From Mycobacterium sp. HUMS_12744610 (GTDB lineage Bacteria; Actinomycetota; Actinomycetes; Mycobacteriales; Mycobacteriaceae), in assembly GCF_041206865.1 (NCBI RefSeq), contig NZ_JBGEDP010000001.1, forward strand, positions 2,790,001 through 2,854,000: 64,000 nucleotides of DNA. Reading direction: 5' to 3'. The translations under genes and the position numbers were made by a program. Below, in pieces: positions 9,411 through 17,786 of the stretch; within the stretch, counting starts at the first letter, position 1; each line of letters starts with the position of its first letter. The notes below the pieces were generated by a model. That model searched no databases. It had not been told where the DNA came from and saw only the letters and a program-made list of their open reading frames with translations.

Positions 9411-9900
9411 CAGCCTGATCGACGCCGAGTCGGCGTCGCGGGTGGGCACGGTCGCCGCCGCGGCGACGGGCGAGGTGAACCGGCGCGACTGGCAACGCTG
9501 GGCGGCCGCGGTCGGCGACCGCAACCCGCTGTGGTTCGACCCCGAGTACGCCCGGGCCAACGGGTATCGCGACGTCATCTGCCCGCCGCTGTTCCTGCAG
9601 TACGCCGTGCTGGGCGTCACGCACCTCGACACGCTGCGGCCCGACGGTTCCTCCGGCGCCGTCTCGGGCAGCCTGGCGTTCCCCCGCGCCCCCAAGCGGA
9701 TGGCGGGCGGGGAGAGCTTCACCTTCCACCTGCCCGCCTATCACCGGGACCAGATCGACATGGTCCGCACCATCGAGTCGATCACCGAAAAAGAAGGCCG
9801 CTCGGGCGGATTCGTTCTCGTGACCTGGCACACGATCTACCGCAACCAGCACGGCGACCTGGTCGCCGAAGCCTCCACCTCGATGATCGCCCGGCCTTAG
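9400..9900 (+). CDS. MaoC-type dehydratase, N-terminal (FAS1-like) subunit
   Basis: 166 residues with a single hot-dog fold of the MaoC_dehydrat_N type. The hydratase motif reads GDRNPLWFDP, so the usual catalytic His after NPL is Trp. It therefore probably needs the adjacent MaoC protein to form an active enoyl-CoA hydratase, as in the ChsH1/ChsH2 pair. Unlike ChsH2 it has no C-terminal DUF35 domain; that domain is encoded separately at 11553-11972. Confidence 0.85.
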   Translation: MNDDSLIDAESASRVGTVAAAATGEVNRRDWQRWAAAVGDRNPLWFDPEYARANGYRDVICPPLFLQYAVLGVTHLDTLRPDGSSGAVSGSLAFPRAPKRMAGGESFTFHLPAYHRDQIDMVRTIESITEKEGRSGGFVLVTWHTIYRNQHGDLVAEASTSMIARP

Positions 9901-9907
9901 GAGCGCC

Positions 9908-10351
9908 TTGACCGACCGACAGGTCTTTTTCGACGACGTCAGCGCGGGGGAGCAGATCCCGGCGCTGAACGTCACCGTCGACGAAACCCAGCTGTTCTTC
10001 TTCAGCGCCGCCACCTACAACGGCCACCGCATCCACTACGACAAGCAGTGGGCGCATGAGGAAGGCTACGACGACGTGCTGGTCCAGGGCCCGTTGCAGG
10101 CGGCGCTGCTGGCGCGCGCGGTCGGCGACTGGATCGGCGGACGCGGTCGCCTGGTGTCCTTCTCGGTGCAGAACCGGGCCGTGGCCTATCCCGGCGAGTC
10201 GCTGCAATTCGGCGGGGTCATCACCGGCACCCGCCTCGCCGACGGGGGTGCCGGGCTGGTGGACCTCGACATCGCCGGCCGCCGCGGGGACACCGTGCTG
10301 ATGCCCGGGACGGCGACGGTGCAGCTGCCCCGGCGCGGAACGCCGGCATGA
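9908..10351 (+). CDS. MaoC-type dehydratase, catalytic-type subunit
   Basis: 147 residues, TTG start at 9908 seven bases after the previous stop. The MaoC motif is AATYNGHRIHYD, with the His and Asp kept, followed by GYDDVLVQGPLQAALLARA. It is likely the active half of a heteromeric hydratase adding water to the enoyl-CoA made by the two dehydrogenases. Its stop overlaps the thiolase-like gene start as ATGA. It has no membrane segment or signal and should be cytosolic. Confidence 0.85.
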   Translation: MTDRQVFFDDVSAGEQIPALNVTVDETQLFFFSAATYNGHRIHYDKQWAHEEGYDDVLVQGPLQAALLARAVGDWIGGRGRLVSFSVQNRAVAYPGESLQFGGVITGTRLADGGAGLVDLDIAGRRGDTVLMPGTATVQLPRRGTPA

Positions 10352-11550
10352 CGGGGCTGCGCGGCCAGGCGGCCATCGTCGGCATCGCCGAGTTGCCCGC
10401 CGAACGACGGCCGACCGCGCCGCCCTCGTTCACCCTCGACCAGTACGCCGCGTTGGCGAAGCTGGTCGTCGAGGACGCCGGCGTCGACCCCGCCGCCGTC
10501 AACGGTCTGATCACCCACGGCGTGGCCGAATCGGCGATGTTCGCGCCCGCCACGCTGTGCGAATACCTGGGCCTGGCACTGGATTTCGGCGAACGGGTCG
10601 ACCTGGGCGGAGCCACCTCGGCGGGAATGGTGTGGCGGGCCGCGGCCGCGGTGGAACTGGGCGTCTGCGATGCGGTGCTGGCCGTCGTACCCGGATCGGC
10701 AGCGCTGCCCCGGTCGGCGACCAGGCCGGCCGCCGCCCCGAATTGGTATGGGGCGTCGTCGAACAACTACGGGTCACCCCAGGCCGAGTTCGAAATCCCC
10801 TACGGCAACGTGGGCCAGAACGCACCGTATGCGCAGATCGCCCAGCGGTACGCGGCCGAGTTCGGCTACGACCCGGCCGCGATCGCCGAGATCGCGGTGG
10901 ACCAACGCACCAACGCGTGCGCGCACCCGGGCGCGGTGTTCCACGGCACCCCGATCACCGTGGACGACGTTCTCGCCAGCCCGATGATCGCCGACCCGAT
11001 CCACATGCTGGAAACGGTGATGCGGGTGCACGGGGGAGCGGGTGTGCTGATCGCCAACGCCGACCTCGCGCGCCGCAGCCGGCATCGGCCCGTGTGGATC
11101 ACCGGCTTCGGCGAGCACATCGCGTTCAAGACCCCGACCTACGCCGCGGACCTGCTGCGCACGCCGATCGCCCGGGCCGCCGACAAGGCGTTCGCGATGG
11201 CCGGGCTGAGCCGCTCCGACGTCGACGTGGCGTCGATCTACGACTGCTACACGATCACGGTGCTGATGAGCCTGGAGGATGCGGGCTTCTGCGCGAAAGG
11301 CAAAGGCATGCAATGGGTCACCGACCACGACCTGACCTACCGCGGTGATTTCCCGCTCAACACCGCCGGCGGCCAGCTCTCCTACGGGCAGGCCGGCATG
11401 GCGGGCGGCATGCACCACGTCGTCGACGGCGCCCGCCAGATCATGGGCCGGGCCGGCGACGCGCAGGTGCGCGACTGCCACACCGCGTTCGTCACCGGCA
11501 ACGGCGGCATCATGAGCGAGCAGGTGGCGCTGCTCCTGCGAGGGGACTGA
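10348..11550 (+). CDS. Lipid-transfer/thiolase-fold protein, Ltp2-type aldolase candidate
   Basis: A 400-residue protein of the SCP-x/Ltp thiolase group. It contains VDVASIYDCYTITVL, the LNTAGGQLSYGQAGMAGGMHH segment split around residue 340, and the terminal VTGNGGIMS loop. In Ltp2 the equivalent protein is a retro-aldolase that needs the DUF35 domain of ChsH2 to fold. The DUF35 gene follows 2 bases downstream here, which supports an Ltp2-like cleavage of a beta-hydroxyacyl-CoA rather than ordinary thiolysis. Substrate unknown. Confidence 0.87.
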   Translation: MTGLRGQAAIVGIAELPAERRPTAPPSFTLDQYAALAKLVVEDAGVDPAAVNGLITHGVAESAMFAPATLCEYLGLALDFGERVDLGGATSAGMVWRAAAAVELGVCDAVLAVVPGSAALPRSATRPAAAPNWYGASSNNYGSPQAEFEIPYGNVGQNAPYAQIAQRYAAEFGYDPAAIAEIAVDQRTNACAHPGAVFHGTPITVDDVLASPMIADPIHMLETVMRVHGGAGVLIANADLARRSRHRPVWITGFGEHIAFKTPTYAADLLRTPIARAADKAFAMAGLSRSDVDVASIYDCYTITVLMSLEDAGFCAKGKGMQWVTDHDLTYRGDFPLNTAGGQLSYGQAGMAGGMHHVVDGARQIMGRAGDAQVRDCHTAFVTGNGGIMSEQVALLLRGD

Positions 11551-11552
11551 CC

Positions 11553-11972
11553 GTGACCGTGAACCCCACCGAACCCCGACCCGTCCCCGAGCCCACGCCC
11601 GTCTCCCGGCCGTTCTGGGACGGACTGGCCCAACACCGCATCATGGTGCAGTACTCGCCGTCGGCGGGCCGCTACGTGTTCTATCCCCGCACGCTGGCCC
11701 CCGGGACGCTGGCCGACGACCTGGAATGGCGTGAAATCGACGGCGCCGGAACCCTGTACACGTTCACCGTGGCCCGCAGGCCCACCGGGCCGCCCTGGGC
11801 CGATGCGCTGCCCCAGTTGCTCGCGGTGGTCGAGTGGGACGCCGGGCCGCGGATCAGCACCGAATTGGTCGACGTCGACGCGCGCGACGTCCGGATAGGA
11901 ATGCGAGTGATGCCGGTGTTCTGTGATCTCCCCGATGCCGGGATCACCCTGCTGAAGTACCGGCCCGCATGA
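11553..11972 (+). CDS. DUF35 OB-fold protein, free-standing partner of the Ltp2-like protein
   Basis: 139 residues, GTG start at 11553. It has an N-terminal helix (RPFWDGLAQHRIMVQYS) and an OB fold ending in VMPVFCDLPDAGITLLKYRP. The DUF35 rubredoxin-like zinc ribbon normally carries two CxxC pairs; here the region reads YSPSAGRYVFYPRTLAPG with no cysteine, so zinc binding appears lost. In the known steroid system DUF35 is fused to MaoC in ChsH2. Here the domain is a separate gene placed directly after the thiolase-fold gene. Confidence 0.82.
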   Translation: MTVNPTEPRPVPEPTPVSRPFWDGLAQHRIMVQYSPSAGRYVFYPRTLAPGTLADDLEWREIDGAGTLYTFTVARRPTGPPWADALPQLLAVVEWDAGPRISTELVDVDARDVRIGMRVMPVFCDLPDAGITLLKYRPA

Positions 11973-12952
11973 GCGGGCCGACGATGCACACCCACGTTCA
12001 CCGGACCCAGGTCGACGACTACCTGCGGGACATGTTGCGCGAGTTGGACGCCGGTTTCCCGCGCGTCGAGACCATGACGGGTGCGGCGGCGCGGGAGGCG
12101 GTGGCCAAACGCCGCATGCCCGTCAACAACGCGGGCGACGTGCACAGCGCCGTCGACCACACGGTTCCGGGTCCGGCGGGGAAGATCCCCGTGCGGGTCT
12201 ATTACCCGCACGGCGAGCCGCGCACCGACCGGCCCGCGATCGTGTTCTGCCACGGTGGCGGATTCGTCTTCTGCGGCATCGACTCCCACGACGGCTTCTG
12301 CCGTACCCTGGCGCGCGGCAGCCAGGCCGTCGTCGTGTCGGTCGACTACCGGCTCGCCCCCGAACATCCCGCCCCGGCCGCCGCGCTGGACGCCTTCGCC
12401 GCCTTCTGCTGGACGGCGGAGCACGCTGGGGACCTCGGCATCGACGCGGCGCGCATCGCCGTCGCCGGCGACAGCGCCGGCGGCAACCTGGCGGCGGTCG
12501 TGCCCATCCTGTGTCGCGAACGTGGGGTGGCCCCGCCGGCCGCCCAGGTGTTGCTCTATCCGGTCATCGACCCGTCGTTCGACACCGACAGCTACCGCCG
12601 CTACGCCCAGGGTCCGTTCAACACCCGCGCCGCGATGCAGTGGTACTGGCGGCAGTACCTCGGCGGTGACGGGATCGTCGACCCGCCCTACCTCGTGGCC
12701 CCCGCCCGCGCAGCGTCGCACGCGGATCTGCCGCCCGCGGTCGTCGTCACCGCCGGGGAGGACCCGCTGCACAGCGAGGGCTGCGACTACGCCCGCCGGT
12801 TGCACGACGCGGGCGTGCCGGTCGTGCACCGCGACTTCCCCGACATGTTCCACGGCTTCATGACGATTCCGTCGCTGGCCGCGTCGGTGCTCGCGCGCGA
12901 CCTGGTCTACGCCGACCTGCGCACGCTGCTCGACCCGGCGTCCGGGAGCTGA
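11969..12952 (+). CDS. Alpha/beta hydrolase, HSL-type esterase
   Basis: 327 residues, start overlapping the DUF35 stop as ATGA. The oxyanion motif is FCHGGGFVFCG, the nucleophile motif AGDSAGGNLA, the acid in TAGEDPLHSEG and the base in DMFHGFM. It is a member of the LipH/LipN/LipI-like group of mycobacterial esterases. Being co-transcribed with a CoA ligase and a beta-oxidation set, it may release the acid that the ligase activates. Confidence 0.88.
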   Translation: MSGPTMHTHVHRTQVDDYLRDMLRELDAGFPRVETMTGAAAREAVAKRRMPVNNAGDVHSAVDHTVPGPAGKIPVRVYYPHGEPRTDRPAIVFCHGGGFVFCGIDSHDGFCRTLARGSQAVVVSVDYRLAPEHPAPAAALDAFAAFCWTAEHAGDLGIDAARIAVAGDSAGGNLAAVVPILCRERGVAPPAAQVLLYPVIDPSFDTDSYRRYAQGPFNTRAAMQWYWRQYLGGDGIVDPPYLVAPARAASHADLPPAVVVTAGEDPLHSEGCDYARRLHDAGVPVVHRDFPDMFHGFMTIPSLAASVLARDLVYADLRTLLDPASGS

Positions 12953-12956
12953 GACG

Positions 12957-14555
12957 GTGCCGGAGACGGTCCAGCAACTGCTACGGCAACGCCTGCACGA
13001 CGACACCCGCGCCGTCGCCCACGGCGACCGGACCTGGACCTGGCGGGAACACCTCGCCGAGGCCGAGGCCGAGGCGGCCGCCCTGATCGCGCTCGCCGAC
13101 CCCACCCGTCCGCTGCACGTCGGCGCCCTGCTCGCCAACTCGCCGGAGATGCTGCGCGCGATGGCCGCGGCCGCGCTGGGCGGCTACGTCCTGTGCGGCC
13201 TCAACACCACCCGGCGCGGCGCCGGCCTGCTCGCCGACATCCGGCGCTCCGACTGCCAGATGCTGCTCGTCGACGACGAGCACCTGCCGCTGCTGGACGG
13301 CCTGGATCTGTCCGGCGTGCGGGTGCTGGCCGTGAACGGGTCCGGCTACGCCGGGGCGGTCGCGGCCGCGCCACCCCTGGTGGCCCACCGCGAGGTCACC
13401 GCGACCGACACGCTGATGATGATCTTCACCTCGGGCACCAGCGGAAATCCCAAGGCCGTTCGGTTCGCGCACGGGATGGCGATCATGTGCGGGGCGAGCC
13501 TGATCTTCCAGTACGACATCGCCGCCGACGACGTCTGCTACCTGTCGATGCCGCTGTTCCACTCCAACGGTGTCGCCGCCGGCTGGGCGGTCGGGGTCGG
13601 CTGCGGCGCCACCATGGTCCCGGTCCGGTTCTCGCCGTCGCGCTTCCTGGACGACGTGCGCCGCTACCGCGTGACCTACATGAACTACGTCGGCAAGCCG
13701 CTCGCCCTGATCCTGTCCACCCCGGAACGCCCCGACGACGCCGACAACACCCTGCGGGTGGCCTTCGGCAACGAGGCGACCGACCGCGACATCGACGAGT
13801 TCGCGCGGCGTTTCGGCTGCCGGGTGATCGACAGCTTCGGCTCCAGCGAGTTCGCGGTGATCGTCGTGCGCGAGGACGGCGCCCCGCCCGGCTCGATCGG
13901 CAAGCCGTATCCGGGGGTCGGCATCTACAACCCGGTGACGTGTAAGGAGTGCGCCGTCGCCGAATTCGACGAGAACGGGGCCCTGATCAATTTCGACGAC
14001 GCGGTCGGCGAACTCGTCAACACCACGGGCGCCGGCCCGTTCACGGGGTACTACAACGATTCCGCCGCGACGGCCGAGCGCCTGCGGCACGGCATGTACT
14101 GGTCGGGCGATCTGGCCTACCGCGACGCCGACGGCTGGATCTACCTGGCGGGCCGCACCGCCGACTGGATGCGGGTCGACGGCGAGAACCTGGCCGCGGC
14201 GCCCATCGAGCGCATCCTGAGCCGGATTCCCGAAGTCAGCCAGGTCGCGGTCTATGCCGTGCCCGACGAGCGGGTCGGCGACCAGGTGATGGCCGCACTG
14301 GTCCTTCGTGCGGGAACCGATTTGGCACCAAGCGATTTCGAGAAGTTTCTGACCGCCCAGCCCGACCTGTCGCCGAAGGCGTGGCCACGCTACGTGCGCA
14401 TCAACGCCAACCTGCCGGTGACGGCCACCAACAAGATCCTCAAACGCGAGTTGATCGCCGCCGGCGCCGATGCGCAGGGCGGGGTGCTGTGGACGCGGCC
14501 GGCGCGCGGGACCACCTTCGCCCCGTCTTCCGAAACGCCGGCGGCCACAACGTGA
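12957..14555 (+). CDS. Acyl-CoA synthetase, FadD17-like
   Basis: 532 residues of the class I adenylate-forming family. P-loop IFTSGTSGNPKA at about 155, A5 region FGSSEFAV, A7 YWSGDLAYRDADGW, A8 RTADWMRVDGENL, and the catalytic lysine in TATNKILKREL. It resembles FadD17, which activates steroid side-chain acids in the KstR regulon (YLSMPLFHSNGV, TYMNYVGKPL, LINxDDAVGELVNT). GTG 12957 lies four bases after the esterase stop. It is the last plus-strand gene of the operon starting at 7101. Confidence 0.9.
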   Translation: MPETVQQLLRQRLHDDTRAVAHGDRTWTWREHLAEAEAEAAALIALADPTRPLHVGALLANSPEMLRAMAAAALGGYVLCGLNTTRRGAGLLADIRRSDCQMLLVDDEHLPLLDGLDLSGVRVLAVNGSGYAGAVAAAPPLVAHREVTATDTLMMIFTSGTSGNPKAVRFAHGMAIMCGASLIFQYDIAADDVCYLSMPLFHSNGVAAGWAVGVGCGATMVPVRFSPSRFLDDVRRYRVTYMNYVGKPLALILSTPERPDDADNTLRVAFGNEATDRDIDEFARRFGCRVIDSFGSSEFAVIVVREDGAPPGSIGKPYPGVGIYNPVTCKECAVAEFDENGALINFDDAVGELVNTTGAGPFTGYYNDSAATAERLRHGMYWSGDLAYRDADGWIYLAGRTADWMRVDGENLAAAPIERILSRIPEVSQVAVYAVPDERVGDQVMAALVLRAGTDLAPSDFEKFLTAQPDLSPKAWPRYVRINANLPVTATNKILKRELIAAGADAQGGVLWTRPARGTTFAPSSETPAATT

Positions 14556-14556
14556 T

Positions 14557-15417
14557 CTAGAGGACGGCCTCGCCGATGGCCTGTTCCGGCGCCTCGCCGA
14601 GGCGCGCCAGCACCAGCGCGGCCGCCACGGCCACCAGGAATCCTGCCACCACCAGCCAGCCGAGCCCGTCGCGCGCGCTGTCACCCAGCCACACCACTCC
14701 GACGAGTGCGGGCGCGATCGTCTCGCCGACAACCATCCCGGCGACGGCCGTGGTCACCGATCCGCGATGCAGCGCGGAGGTGAGCAGCAGGAAGCCGGCG
14801 ATCCCCCCGGTGGCCGCAGCGTACAGGGCCGGGTTGGAGTAGAAGGCGCGCTTGGTGGGATCGAGGACGTCGATCAGCCGCACGCCGACCTCGATGACTC
14901 CGAAGCCGGTCCCCGCGGCCAGCCCCAGCGCGAGCGCGCGCGGGCGGTCCGGCAGCCGGCCCGCGGCGGCGCCGGCCACCAAGATCGCCGCCGCCACGCC
15001 CACCAACGCCCAGCCCAATCCCGCGGGAGCGTGCCGGGAGTGTCCCGGTCCGGCGGCCAGGGCCAGCGCGACCAGGCTCATGCAGATGACGCCCACGGCC
15101 GTCCATTCGGCCCACGACAAGCGCGCCGACAGCATCCAGGCGGCCACGACGCCGGTGACGGCGATCGAGGCGGCCAGTGCCGCGGCGACCACATAGATCG
15201 GCACCAACCGCAGCGCCGCCACCTGGAACAAAAAGCCCAACCCGTCGAGGCCGACGCCGGCCAGGTAGCGCCACTGCCGGGCGGCCCGCGCCAGCAGCAC
15301 GGGGTCGACCCCGGAGCCGCTGCCCGCTTCCACCGACCGCGTGGCCGCCGCCTGCAATACCGACGCCGAGCCGTAACAGACCGCGCAACCCAGCGCGATC
15401 AGGAAGCCGGTCAGCAC
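14557..15417 (-). CDS. EamA/DMT-type membrane transporter
   Basis: About 286 residues with nine to ten hydrophobic helices, two-fold repeated as in drug/metabolite transporters of the EamA group (for example GFLIALGCAVCYGSASVL at the N-terminus and LVVAGFLVAVAAALVLARLG at the C-terminus). GTG 15417 puts the first membrane helix at the N-terminus and is preferred over ATG 15474, whose extra residues are arginine-rich. It converges on the FadD gene, whose stop is two bases from this stop. The transported compound is unknown. Confidence 0.75.
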   Translation of the reverse strand: MLTGFLIALGCAVCYGSASVLQAAATRSVEAGSGSGVDPVLLARAARQWRYLAGVGLDGLGFLFQVAALRLVPIYVVAAALAASIAVTGVVAAWMLSARLSWAEWTAVGVICMSLVALALAAGPGHSRHAPAGLGWALVGVAAAILVAGAAAGRLPDRPRALALGLAAGTGFGVIEVGVRLIDVLDPTKRAFYSNPALYAAATGGIAGFLLLTSALHRGSVTTAVAGMVVGETIAPALVGVVWLGDSARDGLGWLVVAGFLVAVAAALVLARLGEAPEQAIGEAVL

Positions 15418-15558
15418 ACCCCGACAATAGGCGGGCCGGGGCCGGGCCGCCGATCGCGCGCCGTGCGCAGCCACCTGCGCGACGCCGATCGGATTTCCCG
15501 ATGGACGGCATCGGCGATCTCAATGGCGCGCCGGGACGCCGGTACATTTCCGGTAGGC

Positions 15559-15935
15559 CCCACCGCGGAGCAGAATCTGGCAAGCTTCGAGGCGATGTTC
15601 GACACCAACGTGCGCGGTACCCACTTCCTGGTCGCGGAACTGGCCACGGGGATGCTCGCGCGGGGGAGCGGAATCTCTCAACGTCACGTCGTTGGCCGCC
15701 GTGAAGGGCGTGCCCGGGGCGTCGGTCTACAGCGCGGCGCTGGAGTCGCTGACCCGCATGTGGGCGGCCGAGTTCGGAGCCAACGGCGTTCGGGGTGAAC
15801 GGTGTTCTCCCCGGTCCGACCCGCACCGCGCATCCCGCCGAAATCGTCTAAGCCGTAGCGTTTTTGGCGTTGCCACGGGCCGATCACGTGACCGGGTCCA
15901 CGCTCTACCCCGACGGCGGCGGGTCGGCCGCGTGA
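15559..15935 (+). pseudogene. Decayed SDR gene (C-terminal half only)
   Basis: Three frames must be joined to read an SDR. The first gives FEAMFDTNVRGTHFLVAELA; a frame change near 15670 gives NVTSLAAVKG and SALESLTRMWAAEFGANGVR; a second change near 15790 gives VNGVLPGPTRTAHPAEIV and then a stop; after it the tail DHVTGSTLYPDGGGSAA still matches an SDR C-terminus. The N-terminal Rossmann half is missing. At least one change adds a base or loses two, so this is genuine decay rather than a simple one-base loss. Confidence 0.75.
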
Positions 15936-15945
15936 AAGCCGGCCC

Positions 15946-17268
15946 GTGAGCGGACCCGAACGACCCGAGCCGCGCTACGGTTTCCCGGCCCGGCTGTGGC
16001 GTGCGCTCGACGACCATCCGCCGCCCGGCGCCCGGCGGCTGCAGCGGTGGCGCAGCCCGCTGCGCGGGCGGTGGCTGACATCGGTGTTCGGCGCGACGCT
16101 GCTGGTAACCCTGCCCATCGTCGCCCTCACGGGCCTGCTGTCCTACATCGCCTACGGGCCGCGATTCGGGCAGGCGATCCCGGGCGACGTCGGGTGGCTG
16201 AAGCTGCCGACGTTCGACTGGCCCACCGACCCGTCCTGGCTGTACCGGCTGAGCCAGGGACTGCACGTGGGACTCGGGCTCGTGGTGATCCCGGTGGTGC
16301 TGGCCAAGCTGTGGTCGGTGATACCCCGGCTCTTCGCGTGGCCGCCGTCGCGCTCGATCGCCCAACTGCTGGAACGGGTTTCGCTGCTGATGCTGGTCGG
16401 CGGCGTCCTGTTCGAAATCGTGACCGGCGTGCTGAACATCCAGTGCTTCGGGTTCAGCTTCTACACCGCGCACTATTTCGGCGCGTGGGTGTTCATCGCC
16501 GGGTTCCTCGTGCACGTCGCGATCAAGGCGCCCCGAATGTGGTCGAGCCTGCGCGCGATGCGACTGCGCGACGTGCTGCGCACCCGTCGGGAGGACACCC
16601 GGGCGGAGCCCTGGGAGCCCGACGGACTGGTCGCCGCCGAGCCGGGCCCCGTCACGATCAGCCGCCGCGGCGCACTGGCGCTGGTGGGCGGTGGGGCGCT
16701 GTTCATGGCCGTCATCACCGCGGGCCAGACCCTGGGCGGCGTCACCCGGCACGCCGCACTGCTGTTGCCCCGCGGGCGGACCCGCGGCGACGGGCCCAAC
16801 GACTTCGAGATCAACCGGACCGCCCTGGCGGCCGGGATCTCCAGCGCCCGGACGGGGGAGCGCTGGCGGCTCACGCTGACCGGCGGCGCGCGGCCGGTCG
16901 TCCTGGATCGCGCCGCGCTGCTGGCGCTGCCTCAGTACACCGCGACACTGCCGATCGCCTGCGTGGAGGGCTGGTCGACGGTACAGACCTGGACCGGGGT
17001 GCGTCTGGGCGACCTGGCCCGCCTGGCCGGGGTGCCGGCACCGGAATCGGCGCACGTGTCCTCGCTGGACTCCGGCCCGTTCGGCAGCGCGACGCTGCAG
17101 CGCAACCAGGTGCTGGACCCCGACGCGCTGCTGGCGCTGCGCGTCAACGGCGTCGACCTGTCCGCGGACCACGGCTATCCCGCACGCATCGTCGTCCCCG
17201 CGCTGCCCGGCGTGCACAACACCAAATGGGTGACCGCGATCGCCTTCCGGGCGGCCCCAGATGCGTAG
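15946..17268 (+). CDS. Molybdopterin-dependent oxidoreductase fused to a membrane cytochrome b domain
   Basis: 440 residues. The N-terminal half (about 45-230) has four membrane helices with histidines typical of a di-haem cytochrome b (SQGLHVGLGLV, YTAHYFGAWVFIAGFLVHVAI). A further helix is at about 240. The C-terminal domain has the sulfite-oxidase/YedY molybdopterin fold: the likely Mo-ligand cysteine is in LPIACVEGWSTVQTW, followed by GVRLGDLARLAGV and VVPALPGVHNTKWVTAI. It is probably a membrane-anchored periplasmic-facing reductase passing electrons through haem. GTG 15946 start. It overlaps the next small membrane gene by 8 bases. Confidence 0.87.
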   Translation: MSGPERPEPRYGFPARLWRALDDHPPPGARRLQRWRSPLRGRWLTSVFGATLLVTLPIVALTGLLSYIAYGPRFGQAIPGDVGWLKLPTFDWPTDPSWLYRLSQGLHVGLGLVVIPVVLAKLWSVIPRLFAWPPSRSIAQLLERVSLLMLVGGVLFEIVTGVLNIQCFGFSFYTAHYFGAWVFIAGFLVHVAIKAPRMWSSLRAMRLRDVLRTRREDTRAEPWEPDGLVAAEPGPVTISRRGALALVGGGALFMAVITAGQTLGGVTRHAALLLPRGRTRGDGPNDFEINRTALAAGISSARTGERWRLTLTGGARPVVLDRAALLALPQYTATLPIACVEGWSTVQTWTGVRLGDLARLAGVPAPESAHVSSLDSGPFGSATLQRNQVLDPDALLALRVNGVDLSADHGYPARIVVPALPGVHNTKWVTAIAFRAAPDA

Positions 17269-17459
17269 CGCCCTGGCGTGGTTCGCCCGGATCTACGGAT
17301 CCCACCCACTGCACCTGCTGAGCCTGGTCGCCGGGTTCACGCTGTTGGGATACGTGCTGGCCACGTTCAAACCGGCCACGCTGTGGAACCCGGACGCCTG
17401 GTGGCAGTCGATCGCCGTGTGGTTCGCCGCGGCGATCGTCGCGCACCACCTGGTGCGCC
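17261..17459 (+). pseudogene. Small membrane protein gene, 3' end lost at a deletion junction
   Basis: Starts at ATG 17261 inside the end of the molybdopterin gene. The first 65 or so residues form two membrane helices (LHLLSLVAGFTLLGYVLATF and SIAVWFAAAIVAHHLV). After that the frame continues to 17602 as arginine-rich sequence unlike a membrane protein. That stretch reads better on the other strand as a hydrolase fragment. The original C-terminus therefore appears replaced; the boundary is approximate. Confidence 0.6.
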
Positions 17460-17585
17460 GTGGCCGCACACCACCGGTTCGGCGTCCCGGGGCCCGTCGT
17501 CGAGCAGGAACGACGAGATCCCGTCGGCGCGCAGCGTGCGTCCGGCGGATCGATGCGCTTCGAGCAATCGGCTGGTGTTGGGCAT
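17455..17585 (-). pseudogene. N-terminal fragment of an alpha/beta hydrolase
   Basis: On the minus strand from ATG 17585 the translation reads MPNTSRLLEAHRSAG, then GRTLRADGISSFLLDDG and EPVVCGHGAP. This is the normal beginning of a haloalkane-dehalogenase-like alpha/beta hydrolase up to its first HG oxyanion motif. It then ends abruptly against the truncated membrane gene; no nucleophile elbow or later part follows. The remnant marks a deletion that joined two convergent genes. Confidence 0.6.
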
Positions 17586-17786
17586 GCCTGGATTCAGGGT
17601 GACGACAGCGTGGCCGCGGGCTGCAGAAGCGGCTCGACGTGCAACTGCTGATCCGCGGCAACGCCGGCGCCACCCCCACCCCGGCCGGCCGCCGGCCTTG
17701 GAGGATCTTGCATAGCTTCTTGGAGTCTTCTAGGAACCGGTCGCGGCGTACCAACCAGGGGGAAACGCCAACATGCACTGGGGGGC

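Noticed and set aside
7014..9722. 902-residue minus-strand open frame across the FadE and MaoC genes
   Set aside because: Shadow of high-GC coding sequence on the plus strand; no recognisable domain.
14470..15798. 442-residue plus-strand frame opposite the EamA transporter
   Set aside because: Low-complexity Gln/Arg/His-rich translation; the opposite strand has clear membrane helices. Its end only overlaps part of the SDR pseudogene.
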